Assembly: GCF_000986785.1 (NCBI RefSeq)
Contig: NZ_LAYY01000032.1
Coordinates: 1 to 45,068, forward strand
Length of the DNA: 45,068 bases
Direction: 5' to 3'
From: Mesobacillus campisalis
Lineage (GTDB): Bacteria; Bacillota; Bacilli; Bacillales; Cytobacillaceae
Below the pieces are notes generated by a model that did not search any database, was not told where the DNA came from, and saw only the letters and a program-made list of their open reading frames with translations. How positions within the stretch are numbered: the first letter of the stretch is position 1; every line of letters begins with the position of its first letter. Position numbers and translations under genes: made by a program. Positions 7,482-15,512 of the stretch are shown piece by piece.

Positions 7482-8045
7482 CTATATCTCCTCTATCTCG
7501 GCCAGTTTCGTTCCGGTCACCTTTTCAATCAGCGACCTTCTCTGAGACGAGAGTGCAAGAAGGAGAGCATTCACAAGCAAAAACACCGCATATAAGCAGG
7601 TTAACCAGCTAAATACATTGTTTGCCGAATTTTCATAAAGAGAGGCTGAGGCACTGGCGTAAACCAGGATGCTGATGATGCCATTGTACAGGAACCAGTG
7701 GAGAAAAGACTGCAGCTGTGAACCTTTTACTTTTAGCTGATGCCTCTTTTGTCCGCGAGTGCGGGAAAAGTCAAAGAGAACATCCACCTGTTGGGAGAAG
7801 ATTCTCCGCTGTTTCACCTTGAAAGAAGCACCATAGGTGAACTGCATCGTACCCAGCAATACCGGCAGCAAAAAGAGAAGAATCATCCATATAAAAATAG
7901 TATTAACATTTTCCGATTTGGATAAAAAGATTCCTGCAATCCCCATCATAATGATAACGCCGAATGAATAGAACAAAGACGCAGCAACCGTCAGCAGCAA
8001 ATCGAATGCGTGGGCGGCCAGCCGCTTTCCATCATATTGGTCCAT
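7482..8045 (-). CDS. RDD-family-like membrane protein
   Basis: A 187-residue integral membrane protein with about four hydrophobic helices (roughly residues 13-40, 48-70, 110-130, 140-163). The N-terminal KRLAAHAFDLLLTVAASLF fits the R-x-x-A-x-x-x-D pattern that names RDD proteins, and the C-terminal RSLIEKVTGTKL fits the usual H-D-x-x-x-G-T ending. RDD proteins are small membrane proteins, some proposed to be Na+(K+)/H+ antiporters; most are uncharacterised. ATG 8045 follows AAAGGGGGTGGAGA. Likely a separate transcript, 47 bases upstream of the methyltransferase gene. Moderate confidence in the family. Confidence 0.65.
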   Translation of the reverse strand: MDQYDGKRLAAHAFDLLLTVAASLFYSFGVIIMMGIAGIFLSKSENVNTIFIWMILLFLLPVLLGTMQFTYGASFKVKQRRIFSQQVDVLFDFSRTRGQKRHQLKVKGSQLQSFLHWFLYNGIISILVYASASASLYENSANNVFSWLTCLYAVFLLVNALLLALSSQRRSLIEKVTGTKLAEIEEI

Positions 8046-8214
8046 TCTCCACCCCCTTTTCCTACTATATATAATCCTGTCTTATTCATAAAGGAGACCC
8101 CCTTGGGCCGTTTCAAATCTTACCTAATTATAGTGTCAATATAAGCCAATTGCCCAAGTTTTTTTTCTTCTATACGGGAACATACTAAACCCATTAGGAA
8201 GGAGGAAGAATACG

Positions 8215-8394
8215 ATGACTAAGCAATCAGGATATGGAGCGGGAATGAACGGAGAATCTGGATCAGGTTATTCGCGTAAACCAAATTACAACGAAGAAAT
8301 GAGCATGGAGCAGCTGGCAAAGAAGGCACTGGAGGAAACCATCCGGGATGGCGGTGCTTTTGCCCGGGAGAACCCTGATCAATTCAAGCAATAA
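8215..8394 (+). CDS. small hydrophilic protein, possibly spore-associated
   Basis: A 59-residue protein with a very strong ribosome site (AGGAAGGAGGAAGAATACG before ATG 8215) and a terminator six bases after its stop, so it is clearly a gene although short. The first third is Gly/Ser/Tyr-rich (GYGAGMNGESGSGYSRKP), followed by an amphipathic helix MSMEQLAKKALEETIRDGG and a polar end. No Cys and no membrane segment. I do not recognise the family. CATACTA at 8181-8187 resembles the -10 element of sporulation sigma factors F and G, but I cannot find a convincing -35, so a spore role is only a suggestion. Confidence 0.65.
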   Translation: MTKQSGYGAGMNGESGSGYSRKPNYNEEMSMEQLAKKALEETIRDGGAFARENPDQFKQ

Positions 8395-8399
8395 TAAAA

Positions 8400-8425
8400 A
8401 GGCAGCCGTCTGGCTGTCTTTCTTC
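8400..8425 (+). terminator. terminator of the 59-residue gene
   Basis: GGCAGCC-GTCT-GGCTGTC stem followed by TTTCTTC. The rest of the gene-free stretch to 8740 is AT-rich; I see no gene or clear repeat in it. Confidence 0.7.
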
Positions 8426-8754
8426 ATTTCCATTCTTCCTGAATTCGCTCTTATGTGTCCTTCAAAAACATTGATTTTCCCACCTGATTTTCGTCCCCCA
8501 TGATGATTGGCAAAAGCTAAAAAATTAGAATTCCCTGCTCCGTGAAGATAGCATAAATTCTTATGACGCACATATCACGCTGGAACATTACAGGGTCATC
8601 TAAAAACCGGAAAATCATCATTAAAGAATAAGACATAATTAAAGTAACGTGCAAAATTCCCTCTCCATCGCGAATTCATCATCAGTGGAGAAGGATTTTT
8701 GCTTCCGGCGATGAATAGTAATGGAGACGGTTTTTAATAAGGGAGTTGATGAAT

Positions 8755-9141
8755 GTGTTTAGTAAAGTCGGCCAGATTATGTTGTATGTTCACAATCAGG
8801 ATGAGGCAGTAAAATTTTGGAAAGAAAAGCTAGGATTTGTGGTCATTTCAGAGGAAAATAGCGGCCAAGGATTCAGGTGGATCGAGATTGCTCCCCGGAA
8901 AGGTGCCGAAACGAGCATTATCCTGCACGATAAGGAATTCGTCGCCAAAATGTCTCCGGGATTAAATCTTGATACTCCTTCTTTAATGTTTTTCACTGAA
9001 AACTTCGACCAATTGCACCAGGACCTTGCAAATAAAAACATCACCGTTGGAGAAATCATGAACATGCCAACCGGAAGAGTATTTAACTTTGCTGACAATG
9101 AAGAAAATTACTTTGCAGTGATGGAGAGAAACTCCCTATAG
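8755..9141 (+). CDS. VOC (glyoxalase/bleomycin-resistance fold) protein
   Basis: A 128-residue vicinal-oxygen-chelate protein. FSKVGQIMLYVHNQDEAVKFW is the first beta-alpha-beta module and ENYFAVMERN the last strand with a metal-site Glu; the first-strand ligand position is Gln rather than His. GFRWIEIAPRKGAETSIIL and NFDQLHQDLANKNI are as in Bacillus VOC proteins of unknown role. Start: GGGAG at 8741-8745 is too close to TTG 8746 and ATG 8749, but nine bases from GTG 8755, giving M-F-S-K-V-G as is common in the family; ATG 8749 is the alternative. Function cannot be specified (lyase, dioxygenase or binding protein). Confidence 0.82.
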   Translation: MFSKVGQIMLYVHNQDEAVKFWKEKLGFVVISEENSGQGFRWIEIAPRKGAETSIILHDKEFVAKMSPGLNLDTPSLMFFTENFDQLHQDLANKNITVGEIMNMPTGRVFNFADNEENYFAVMERNSL

Positions 9142-9246
9142 ATAATCATCATCGCTTTTGGATTATCAAAAATTATATTTTTTAACCTTCCAAGCTGGAT
9201 ATTCGTTCAATAATTGGAGCAATATATTTCTTGGGAGGTGTTAAAT

Positions 9247-9429
9247 GTGGATAATCAAAACAGCCGTAATCAAAATGAAAGACAAGGTCAGCAAAATAAT
9301 AACCAGGACAATGGATTTTTCGAATCAATTGGTCAAGGTTTTGAAAATTTAATGGATACTGTAACAGGAAATGATAATCAAAGAAATAATCAAAAGAACG
9401 ATCAAAACCGCGATAATCAGGATCGTTAA
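9247..9429 (+). CDS. small Asn/Gln-rich hydrophilic protein
   Basis: A 60-residue protein beginning at GTG 9247 after GGGAGGTGTTAAAT. More than a third of residues are Asn or Gln; the middle GFFESIGQGFENLMDTVTG is a short amphipathic helix, and both flanks (NQNSRNQNERQGQQNNNQD and NDNQRNNQKNDQN) are disordered and strongly polar. A terminator follows 13 bases after the stop, so it is a discrete transcript. I do not recognise the family; the composition is like small dehydration or spore-linked proteins, but no function is claimed. Confidence 0.6.
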   Translation: MDNQNSRNQNERQGQQNNNQDNGFFESIGQGFENLMDTVTGNDNQRNNQKNDQNRDNQDR

Positions 9430-9440
9430 TCAAATCATAA

Positions 9441-9466
9441 GAACGCCGTCTGGCGTTTTTTTTTTG
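9441..9466 (+). terminator. terminator of the Asn/Gln-rich protein gene
   Basis: ACGCC-GTCT-GGCGT stem followed by a run of ten T. The following 270 bases up to the DUF4256 gene are AT-rich, with a possible -10 TATAAT near 9570, but no assignable promoter. Confidence 0.85.
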
Positions 9467-9737
9467 TTTCATCCATAAGCTTGGATTACATACAATGATT
9501 TTTTCATCTATTCTTAACTGCATAGTACGAGTAAAAGATATTGTATAAAGGATAAAATATGGGACGAGGTTATAATATCTTTCGGTGTGTATTTAACACA
9601 TAGTGCAATAAGAGATAGTTAGAGTGCATTCTTGCTTTCTTTTTATAAAATAATTGCAAAAAGAACTGCACAGCCAAAAAGAGAATATTATGGTATCCTT
9701 TAGCAAATGAATATAAAACACTAAGGAGGCAACAGTT

Positions 9738-10304
9738 TTGACGAATAAAAGTTCAGAGTTGACACTTGAACAGCGTGATGAAATACTCACCGCATTGAAA
9801 GCCCGTTTTGAAAAAAACATGCATCGCCACGAAGGCCTTGAATGGACCAAAGTCCAGGCAAAGCTTGAGGAAAATCCTGATAAACTTTGGTCGCTGAATG
9901 AAATGGAGGCAACTGGCGGTGAACCTGATGTTGTTGAGTATGATCTACAGAAGGATGAATACATATTTTATGATTGCTCAGCGGAAAGCCCTAAAGGCCG
10001 CAGAAGTGTTTGTTATGACCGTGAGGCGCTGGAAGCGAGGAAAAAACATAAACCGGAAAATAGTGCGATGGATATGGCAGCCAGCATGAACATTGAAATA
10101 TTAACCGAGGAACAATATCGCACCCTGCAGAAGTTCGGGCCTTTCGATCAAAAAACGTCCAGTTGGATCCAAACACCAGCAGATATAAGAAAGTTGGGCG
10201 GTGCCCTTTTTTGCGACTACCGATACGGTCATGTTTTCGTGTACCACAACGGGGCCGATTCCTACTATGGCGCCAGAGGTTTCCGTGGTTTACTTAAGGT
10301 CTAA
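9738..10304 (+). CDS. DUF4256 domain-containing protein
   Basis: A 188-residue cytoplasmic protein matching DUF4256 along its full length: LEQRDEILTALKARFEKNM, HEGLEWTKVQAKLEENP, the signature LWSLNEMEATGGEPDVV, YIFYDCSAESPKGRRSVCYD, and near the end RKLGGALFCDYRYGHVFVYH then YYGARGFRG. It starts at TTG 9738 after AAGGAGGCAACAGT. The family is widespread but has no assigned reaction. Single-gene transcript ending in a strong terminator shared with the convergent CoA-transferase operon. Confidence 0.9.
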   Translation: MTNKSSELTLEQRDEILTALKARFEKNMHRHEGLEWTKVQAKLEENPDKLWSLNEMEATGGEPDVVEYDLQKDEYIFYDCSAESPKGRRSVCYDREALEARKKHKPENSAMDMAASMNIEILTEEQYRTLQKFGPFDQKTSSWIQTPADIRKLGGALFCDYRYGHVFVYHNGADSYYGARGFRGLLKV

Positions 10305-10370
10305 TTAGGGTTGGCGTTGGCCTATGTTGAATGGCAGAAGGAAATTACAAATATCCTGCAGGAACAACGT

Positions 10371-10408
10371 AAAAACGGGGCTCTCCTTCTTTGGAGAACC
10401 CCGTTTTC
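10371..10408. terminator. bidirectional terminator
   Basis: AAAACGGGGCTCTCC and GGAGAACCCCGTTTT form a stem of about 15 bp between convergent DUF4256 and CoA-transferase genes, with A/T flanks suiting both directions. Confidence 0.85.
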
Positions 10409-10419
10409 GCTATAATCTT

Positions 10420-11079
10420 TTAATACGCATCCAACTCGACATCTTCCGAAACAATCAATTCAGGTTCAGTGGAATCCAGCACATCCTGGACATTATACCC
10501 TTTCGCCACCTCAACCAGCTTCAGTCCGTTGTCGGTTACATCGATCACGGCGCGGTCCGTAATAATCCGGTTTACTACCCTTTGTCCTGTCAGCGGCAAC
10601 GAGCACTTTTTCAAAATTTTTGGCTGACCGGCTTTATTGACATGCTCCATGATGACAATGACTTTCTTGGCACCATGAACCAGGTCCATTGCGCCACCCA
10701 TGCCTTTGATCATCTTGCCGGGAATCATCCAATTGGCCAAATCGCCATTTTCGGCCACCTCCATTCCCCCTAATATCGCTACATCAATATGGCCACCGCG
10801 AATCATTGCAAAGGATTCCGCATTGCTGAAATAACTCGCTCCAGGAATCGCAGTTACCGTTTCTTTGCCCGCGTTAATCAAATCCGGATCCACTTCTTCT
10901 TCGCTCGGATACGGTCCGATTCCAAGCAAGCCATTTTCTGACTGAAGGACAACGGCTTTATTATCAGATATGTGATTGGCCACCATGGTTGGCATGCCAA
11001 TCCCCAGGTTTACGTACGATCCATCCGAAATTTCTCTCTCTGCTCTTTTTGCAATTTTGACCCTGACGTTCTCTGTCAT
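10420..11079 (-). CDS. scoB: CoA-transferase subunit B (3-oxoacid CoA-transferase type)
   Basis: The beta subunit of a family I CoA-transferase, which moves CoA from succinyl-CoA (or acetyl-CoA) to a 3-oxoacid such as acetoacetate. 219 residues. It carries the catalytic glutamate in [13 protein letters not shown] (about residue 47), preceded by [17 protein letters not shown], and [23 protein letters not shown] 11079 follows ATAGGAGGAGAAAAGCA and lies 21 bases after the stop of subunit A. The pair is followed by a strong terminator. Assignment to ScoB against AtoA or a catechol-pathway (PcaJ) paralog is by resemblance only. Confidence 0.87.
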   Translation of the reverse strand: MTENVRVKIAKRAEREISDGSYVNLGIGMPTMVANHISDNKAVVLQSENGLLGIGPYPSEEEVDPDLINAGKETVTAIPGASYFSNAESFAMIRGGHIDVAILGGMEVAENGDLANWMIPGKMIKGMGGAMDLVHGAKKVIVIMEHVNKAGQPKILKKCSLPLTGQRVVNRIITDRAVIDVTDNGLKLVEVAKGYNVQDVLDSTEPELIVSEDVELDAY

Positions 11080-11100
11080 TGCTTTTCTCCTCCTATCCCT

Positions 11101-11790
11101 TTAAGATTTAACAGTCAAACGTTCAATTCGTTTTTCTTGTTTTCCAACAATCAATCCCTGAACATAAATGCTTGGTGTATGGATTTCTTCCGGTTTCAGA
11201 TCGCCGATTTCAACCAGCTCTTCTACTTCGCAAATTGTGACTTTTCCGGCGGCTGCCATTATTGGATTGAAGTTCTGCGCCGTTTTCCGATAGACCACAT
11301 TGCCCATTTTATCGGCTTTCCAAGCCCTGATTAAACTGACATCGGCAGTAAGAGCCTCTTCCAACAAATATTCCTTGCCATTGAATTCCCTTGTTTCCCT
11401 ACCCTCGGCGATCGGTGTACCGACTCCCGCCGGGGTGTAGAATGCTGGTATTCCTGCCCCGCCGGCACGGATTTTTTCGGCCAGGGAACCTTGGGGAACA
11501 AGCTCCACCTCCAATTCACCGCTGAGAACCTGTCTCTCAAACTCTTTATTTTCGCCTACATAGGATGATAGCATTTTTTTAATTTGTTTGTTTTTTAGTA
11601 AAAGGCCAAGGCCCCAATCGTCGACCCCACAGTTATTCGAAATGACGGTCAAGTCTTTGACATTTCGGTCACGCAGAGCTATGATCAGATTCTCCGGTAT
11701 CCCTACGAGCCCGAAACCTCCGACCATCAGCGTCATTCCATCTTGAATCTCACTCACTGCTTCTTCAAAACTGCTGTAAATTTTCTTCAT
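11101..11790 (-). CDS. scoA: CoA-transferase subunit A (3-oxoacid CoA-transferase type)
   Basis: The alpha subunit partner of 10420-11079. 229 residues. [19 protein letters not shown], then [15 protein letters not shown] (CoA-transferase signature 1), [36 protein letters not shown] and [20 protein letters not shown] are all as in ScoA/AtoD. ATG 11790 with GGGAGGGGATATCT before it is chosen over a six-codon longer frame. It is first in a two-gene operon and is divergent from a LysR regulator 246 bases away, the usual arrangement for an activator and its target. Confidence 0.87.
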   Translation of the reverse strand: MKKIYSSFEEAVSEIQDGMTLMVGGFGLVGIPENLIIALRDRNVKDLTVISNNCGVDDWGLGLLLKNKQIKKMLSSYVGENKEFERQVLSGELEVELVPQGSLAEKIRAGGAGIPAFYTPAGVGTPIAEGRETREFNGKEYLLEEALTADVSLIRAWKADKMGNVVYRKTAQNFNPIMAAAGKVTICEVEELVEIGDLKPEEIHTPSIYVQGLIVGKQEKRIERLTVKS

Positions 11791-12004
11791 AGATATCCCC
11801 TCCCGCAATCAAATGTTAAATGCTTAAAGCCACACCTTAGCTGTGCCATGGATACATCTCTACTCTGGATGCGCTTACAATTAAGTGATTGTTTTAGCAC
11901 AACACTCCTTTCGGCAGCGTTCATTTTTGAAAATATTCAGTTTATGTTACTTATAAGTTTACAAGATATTTAATTATAAATAAAATGAATAAAAAGAATA
12001 GTAT

Positions 12005-12018
12005 TGATTCTATAATCG
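12005..12018. promoter_or_regulatory. possible LysR-type binding site in the scoAB/lysR divergent region
   Basis: TGATTCTATAATCG contains a GATT-N4-AATC dyad within a T-N11-A frame, 20 bases before the lysR start. The site is close to the start codon, which would fit autorepression. Weak: a single site, short arms. Confidence 0.3.
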
Positions 12019-12036
12019 AATAAATGAGGAGCCATA

Positions 12037-12930
12037 ATGGAATTAAAGGATTTGCACTATTTCACTGAAGTTGTCAATTACAGAGGTTTTACAAAAGCGG
12101 CAGCGAATACCTTCGTTTCCCAGCCTACGTTAAGTAAATCCATAAAGAAGCTGGAAGTTGATCTCGGGGTAGAATTGTTTGAGCGCTCCACCCGGAAACT
12201 GGAACTAACCGATGCGGGAGAAATTGTTTACAGTCAAGCAATGAAAATATTAACTATCACGGATGAACTTAAAATTCTTTTGGATGACCTTCGGAATTTG
12301 CCAACTGGCACGATTAAGATTGGGATTCCCCCTCTTATCGGGACGCTGTTTTTCCCATCTATCGCAAAAAGTTTTGGTGAGCAGTATCCAGAGGTCTCCC
12401 TGAAGTTAATAGAACTTGGGGCAAAGCGGATTGAACATTTGGTGGAAGAAGGAGAAGTGGATGTTGGAATCGTCGTCCTTCCTGCAGACAGCACAAAATT
12501 CAATGTGAATCCTTTCAGGAAAGAAGACTTCATGCTCTATACGAGTGCCTGCCATCCTTTCGCCAAAAAAGAGGGAATTGAACTGGAAGAATTAAAAGCG
12601 GAAAAATTTATTTTATTTAATCGTGAATTTGCTTTGCATCATCTCATCATAAAGCGATGCCAGGAAGCAGGTTTTCTTCCGGACATTGCTTACGAAAGCT
12701 CTCAATGGGATTTAATTGCCGAACTGGTTGCGGCCTCATTGGGAATTACCCTTTTGCCAAAATCCATTTATGAAAAGATGGACAAGAACGCTGTCGTAAC
12801 CATCCCCTTGCACGATCCTCCGATTTGGGAACTTGGCATTATTACGAAAAAAGACCGTTACCAATCCCATGCAGTCAAAGCCCTGATAGAGTTTCTAACC
12901 AGCCGGCCTGGCCCGGGAGAAAACTCATAG
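12037..12930 (+). CDS. LysR family transcriptional regulator
   Basis: A 297-residue LTTR. Helix-turn-helix: MELKDLHYFTEVVNYRGFTK, AAANTFVSQPTLSKSIKKLE, VDLGVELFERSTRKLELT. The effector domain follows (GTIKIGIPPLIGTLFFPSI; VDVGIVVLP; AASLGITLLPKSIYE), which resembles the CidR/CynR-like class that binds small carboxylates. ATG 12037 follows ATGAGGAGCCATA. It is divergent from scoAB and therefore the best candidate for their regulator, responding to a short carboxylic acid; this is inference from position. It ends in a terminator shared with the convergent DUF3231 gene. Confidence 0.88.
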   Translation: MELKDLHYFTEVVNYRGFTKAAANTFVSQPTLSKSIKKLEVDLGVELFERSTRKLELTDAGEIVYSQAMKILTITDELKILLDDLRNLPTGTIKIGIPPLIGTLFFPSIAKSFGEQYPEVSLKLIELGAKRIEHLVEEGEVDVGIVVLPADSTKFNVNPFRKEDFMLYTSACHPFAKKEGIELEELKAEKFILFNREFALHHLIIKRCQEAGFLPDIAYESSQWDLIAELVAASLGITLLPKSIYEKMDKNAVVTIPLHDPPIWELGIITKKDRYQSHAVKALIEFLTSRPGPGENS

Positions 12931-12951
12931 CTTTCCTGCCATGAAAAGCAA

Positions 12952-12995
12952 AAAAGCCTGGGAAAGACTGCATACCAGTTTTCTCACAGGCTTTA
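12952..12995. terminator. bidirectional terminator
   Basis: AAAGCCTGGGAAAGACTG pairs with CAGTTTTCTCACAGGCTTT around a short loop, followed by ATTGTTTTAT; located between convergent lysR and DUF3231 genes. Confidence 0.75.
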
Positions 12996-13014
12996 TTGTT
13001 TTATGTTCTCTCTC

Positions 13015-14010
13015 CTACTCTTTTCGGGCAATTGCTAACGGAGGTTGCTCCATCCACTCATTTTCAATCATAATATTTACTCCATCTTCGGCAAACTTCA
13101 ATGTTTCGGCGTTCAGTCTGGAATAATCCACCACTAGATCGCTCCTTCTGCTTGCGGAGATGGCGGCCCCGTAGTTGGTAATACCGGAATACATCATGAT
13201 GCCAAAATGATACATCATCAATTTATCGGAAAAAGGAGCTTCATCGGAATCGGTGACCTCGTGAGTGAATGACATCGGAATGGGAAGCGAATTATATTGC
13301 AAATAATCACTAAATACCTTAACATGCTTTAACGCAATGTCACTTCCCCTTAAAAAGTAATTGCGAGCTTTATTGGATGTTGTTACCTGGCTAAAGGCTT
13401 TACCCAGAGCGGAGCCTAGATGGTTTGTTTGAATATTAAAATGCAGCTGGTTAACCTCTTCCCCCGTCAGTGCTTCCCTTTTCCCCAGCGCTTCCCATAT
13501 AAATGACTGTTTATGGATATACTCTATTTCTTTTGGATATGGAATTGTTGGAGGACGACTATCCAATCCTTTTTCCAATAAGGTTTGGGTTACCTCATTA
13601 TACAGTTCAATTGAAGAGGTTAAGCACTTGGAATAGAAGGAACGAATATCTTCCCTATAGATGTGCTGCAGAATTCTCCCGTTAACAGACAACCCTCCAT
13701 TACTCATATGCTTCAGGTATTTTAAATAAAAAACGTCTGAAAATAAACGTTTGGCATTTAAATGAACATCTTTTTCTGTAAACCCTTCCGGAACCTGTAT
13801 TTCCTCATGCGTGAAAATTCCCCTTATGATCTCCAAATGCTGCTGTGATAAATCCAAGGCATGGCTTAACAAGGTTTTAATTTCAACATCCTCGATATGT
13901 TGGAGGAAATATTTGAAAACACAAACCGACATACTATCTGCAAGATAAGTATTCCATAAATAAGACAGTTCTGCAGATGTCAACTTTATTCGTTTCTGAT
14001 TGTTTTCCAT
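13015..14010 (-). CDS. DUF3231 family protein
   Basis: A 331-residue all-helical protein made of two DUF3231 halves: KLTSAELSYLWNTYLADSMS with HIEDVEIKTLLSHALDLSQQ in the first, and ALTGEEVNQLHFNIQTNHLG with SGITNYGAAISASRRSDLV in the second. These ferritin-like four-helix halves have conserved His/Glu (LSQQHLE; IEDVEIK), and the fold often binds metals, but no reaction is known. The family is largely restricted to Bacillales and is often found near spore genes. ATG 14010 is preceded by GGAGGTCCTTGTA, so an eight-codon longer frame is not used. Single gene. Confidence 0.88.
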   Translation of the reverse strand: MENNQKRIKLTSAELSYLWNTYLADSMSVCVFKYFLQHIEDVEIKTLLSHALDLSQQHLEIIRGIFTHEEIQVPEGFTEKDVHLNAKRLFSDVFYLKYLKHMSNGGLSVNGRILQHIYREDIRSFYSKCLTSSIELYNEVTQTLLEKGLDSRPPTIPYPKEIEYIHKQSFIWEALGKREALTGEEVNQLHFNIQTNHLGSALGKAFSQVTTSNKARNYFLRGSDIALKHVKVFSDYLQYNSLPIPMSFTHEVTDSDEAPFSDKLMMYHFGIMMYSGITNYGAAISASRRSDLVVDYSRLNAETLKFAEDGVNIMIENEWMEQPPLAIARKE

Positions 14011-14095
14011 TACAAGGACCTCCATTATAGTCATCAGGTTTAATATTGCTCATAAAGGAAAAAATTATCATCAACCCTTTTGGATCATCACACGA

Positions 14096-14130
14096 AAAAG
14101 GGACTAATTTTATCATTAGTCCCTTTTTTA
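14096..14130 (-). terminator. terminator of the lacI-type gene
   Basis: AAAGGGACTAAT and ATTAGTCCCTTT form a perfect 12-bp stem with a 6-base loop and T tracts on both sides; it lies 30 bases after the LacI-family stop on the minus strand. Confidence 0.88.
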
Positions 14131-14159
14131 TCCATATGGGTCTTGATTACCTTATAGCT

Positions 14160-15119
14160 TCAAACCGTTCCCCTCTCAATAAGCCTAACTTGCATTTCCT
14201 TCCTGGATTTATCTCCATTAAATGCCTGCAGAAAAAGATTGCTGCCCATTTCTTCAATCGGAATTTTCACAGTCGTAATATCCATCATTTTTGCAATAGG
14301 CTGATTATCGAAGCCGATGATGGCAAGTTCGCCAGGAATCGCTATGTCAAGTTTTTGGCAGCAGGTCACAATTCCGGCAGCAACCTGGTCGCTCGTAACG
14401 AGCAAAGCCGTTGGAGGAGAAGCCATTTCCCGCAGCTTGTTTACAACCTTTTCACCATCCTCGAAATAAAGACAATCTCCTATTATATAGTCCTCATTGA
14501 ATCCAAGATTGTATTTGCTGACAAAATCCCTATATGCCGCCTGGCGCTGTAAACTGTTCACCCCTGTCTTCCTGCCGATGCAATAGCCAATTTTCACATG
14601 GCCATTCTGATACAAATACGTTAACGCACGATAGAAGGCCCTATAATGATTTACATAAGTCACTGAAACCGCTTCGTCGTTATTATTTTCACACAAAACA
14701 ATGTGCCCATAGCCTGCGTATTCCCGGACGATGTCCATACTGCAGGTCCTGGAGCAAATAATTAAGGAATCAATCTGCTTCTCCCTCAGCATCTCCAAGG
14801 CTTCAAGCTCCCTGTCTTCCCGGTAATCAGTCTGAATCAACACCAATTTATAATTATGATCCAAAGCAAGCTTGGCAATCCCTTTTATCATAAGCGAAAA
14901 ATAAGGATGGTCCGAGTATGGTACTACCACACCCATCAGCATGGTTTTCCCTCTGCTTAAATTCACTGCATTGATATTTTTATGGTAACTGCTTTTTTCG
15001 ATCGCCTGTAAGACAGCGGTTCTTTTTTCTTCACTTACGTATGGATGGTTGTTCAGTACCCGGGAAACCGTTGAAACAGAAACACCTGCCATCCTTGCCA
15101 AATCCCTGATATTAGCCAT
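14160..15119 (-). CDS. LacI family transcriptional regulator
   Basis: A 319-residue repressor. The N-terminal MANIRDLARMAGVSVSTVSR then VLNNHPYVSEEKRTAVLQAI is a textbook LacI headpiece with hinge helix AVNLSRGKTMLMGVVVPYSD into the periplasmic-binding-like domain (PYFSLMIKGIAKLA; IDSLIICSRT; GELAIIGFDNQPIAKMMDIT). ATG 15119 follows AGGTGGGTGTC; the frame could start three codons earlier. It is divergent from the BCCT-TetR-hydrolase operon, with a LacI-type palindrome between them (15345-15360), so that operon and itself are likely targets. The ligand is unknown; many LacI proteins bind sugars, which contrasts with a BCCT target. Confidence 0.88.
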   Translation of the reverse strand: MANIRDLARMAGVSVSTVSRVLNNHPYVSEEKRTAVLQAIEKSSYHKNINAVNLSRGKTMLMGVVVPYSDHPYFSLMIKGIAKLALDHNYKLVLIQTDYREDRELEALEMLREKQIDSLIICSRTCSMDIVREYAGYGHIVLCENNNDEAVSVTYVNHYRAFYRALTYLYQNGHVKIGYCIGRKTGVNSLQRQAAYRDFVSKYNLGFNEDYIIGDCLYFEDGEKVVNKLREMASPPTALLVTSDQVAAGIVTCCQKLDIAIPGELAIIGFDNQPIAKMMDITTVKIPIEEMGSNLFLQAFNGDKSRKEMQVRLIERGTV

Positions 15120-15344
15120 GACACCCACCTATTCCTGCCATTGATTGTTCACATCCCATTCATTATCCCACAGTTACTATATTAGCTGAAATAATCATCG
15201 AATGATTGAATGGGCTGGGCCTCCCCAGTTTGGCCTGCTGCTTTTAAGCACATGAAGGCAGATAGATAAACAGTGAAGCAAAGTAATAGCAATGACAACA
15301 TGTATTTTCCCTCGCTTTCCTATTCGTTACACCAAGTGTAGGGT

Positions 15345-15360
15345 GTGAAACGCGTTCCAG
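15345..15360. promoter_or_regulatory. LacI-type operator candidate
   Basis: GTGAAACGCGTTCCAG is a near-perfect dyad around a central CG (12 of 14 inner positions symmetric), with the AACGCGTT core favoured by LacI-family repressors. It does not fit the CcpA cre pattern exactly. It lies 225 bases before the divergent LacI gene and 152 before the BCCT start. Confidence 0.55.
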
Positions 15361-15424
15361 GTCAACTCTTTGTTTAGGAGTTTAACAAATACGGGTTGTC
15401 CATAATTAGATTATTATGTTAACA

Positions 15425-15470
15425 TGAACATGTTCATGGTGTGAACGTGTTCATAAAATGAACGTATTCA
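15425..15470. promoter_or_regulatory. three evenly spaced palindromic operators (TetR-type)
   Basis: TGAACATGTTCA (15425-15436), TGAACGTGTTCA (15442-15453) and TGAACGTATTCA (15459-15470). The first two are perfect 12-bp palindromes and the third has one mismatch; starts are exactly 17 bp apart. They lie 43-88 bases before the BCCT start codon. The TetR regulator inside the operon is the obvious candidate ligand-responsive repressor, by analogy with autoregulated TetR operons. Confidence 0.75.
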
Positions 15471-15512
15471 CCTTTGATATAGATAAATAATTAGGGAGGA
15501 ATGTGAAGCTTC

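Noticed and set aside
8263-8571. 102-codon open frame on the minus strand across the small 59-residue gene and its terminator
   Set aside because: No ribosome site, it crosses a terminator and overlaps a well-supported gene on the other strand; only its first 50 codons look protein-like and I recognise no family.
15344-15360. CcpA cre site reading of the LacI-type dyad
   Set aside because: The central bases are in the wrong order for the cre consensus (GC where CG is required), so a dedicated LacI operator is the better reading.
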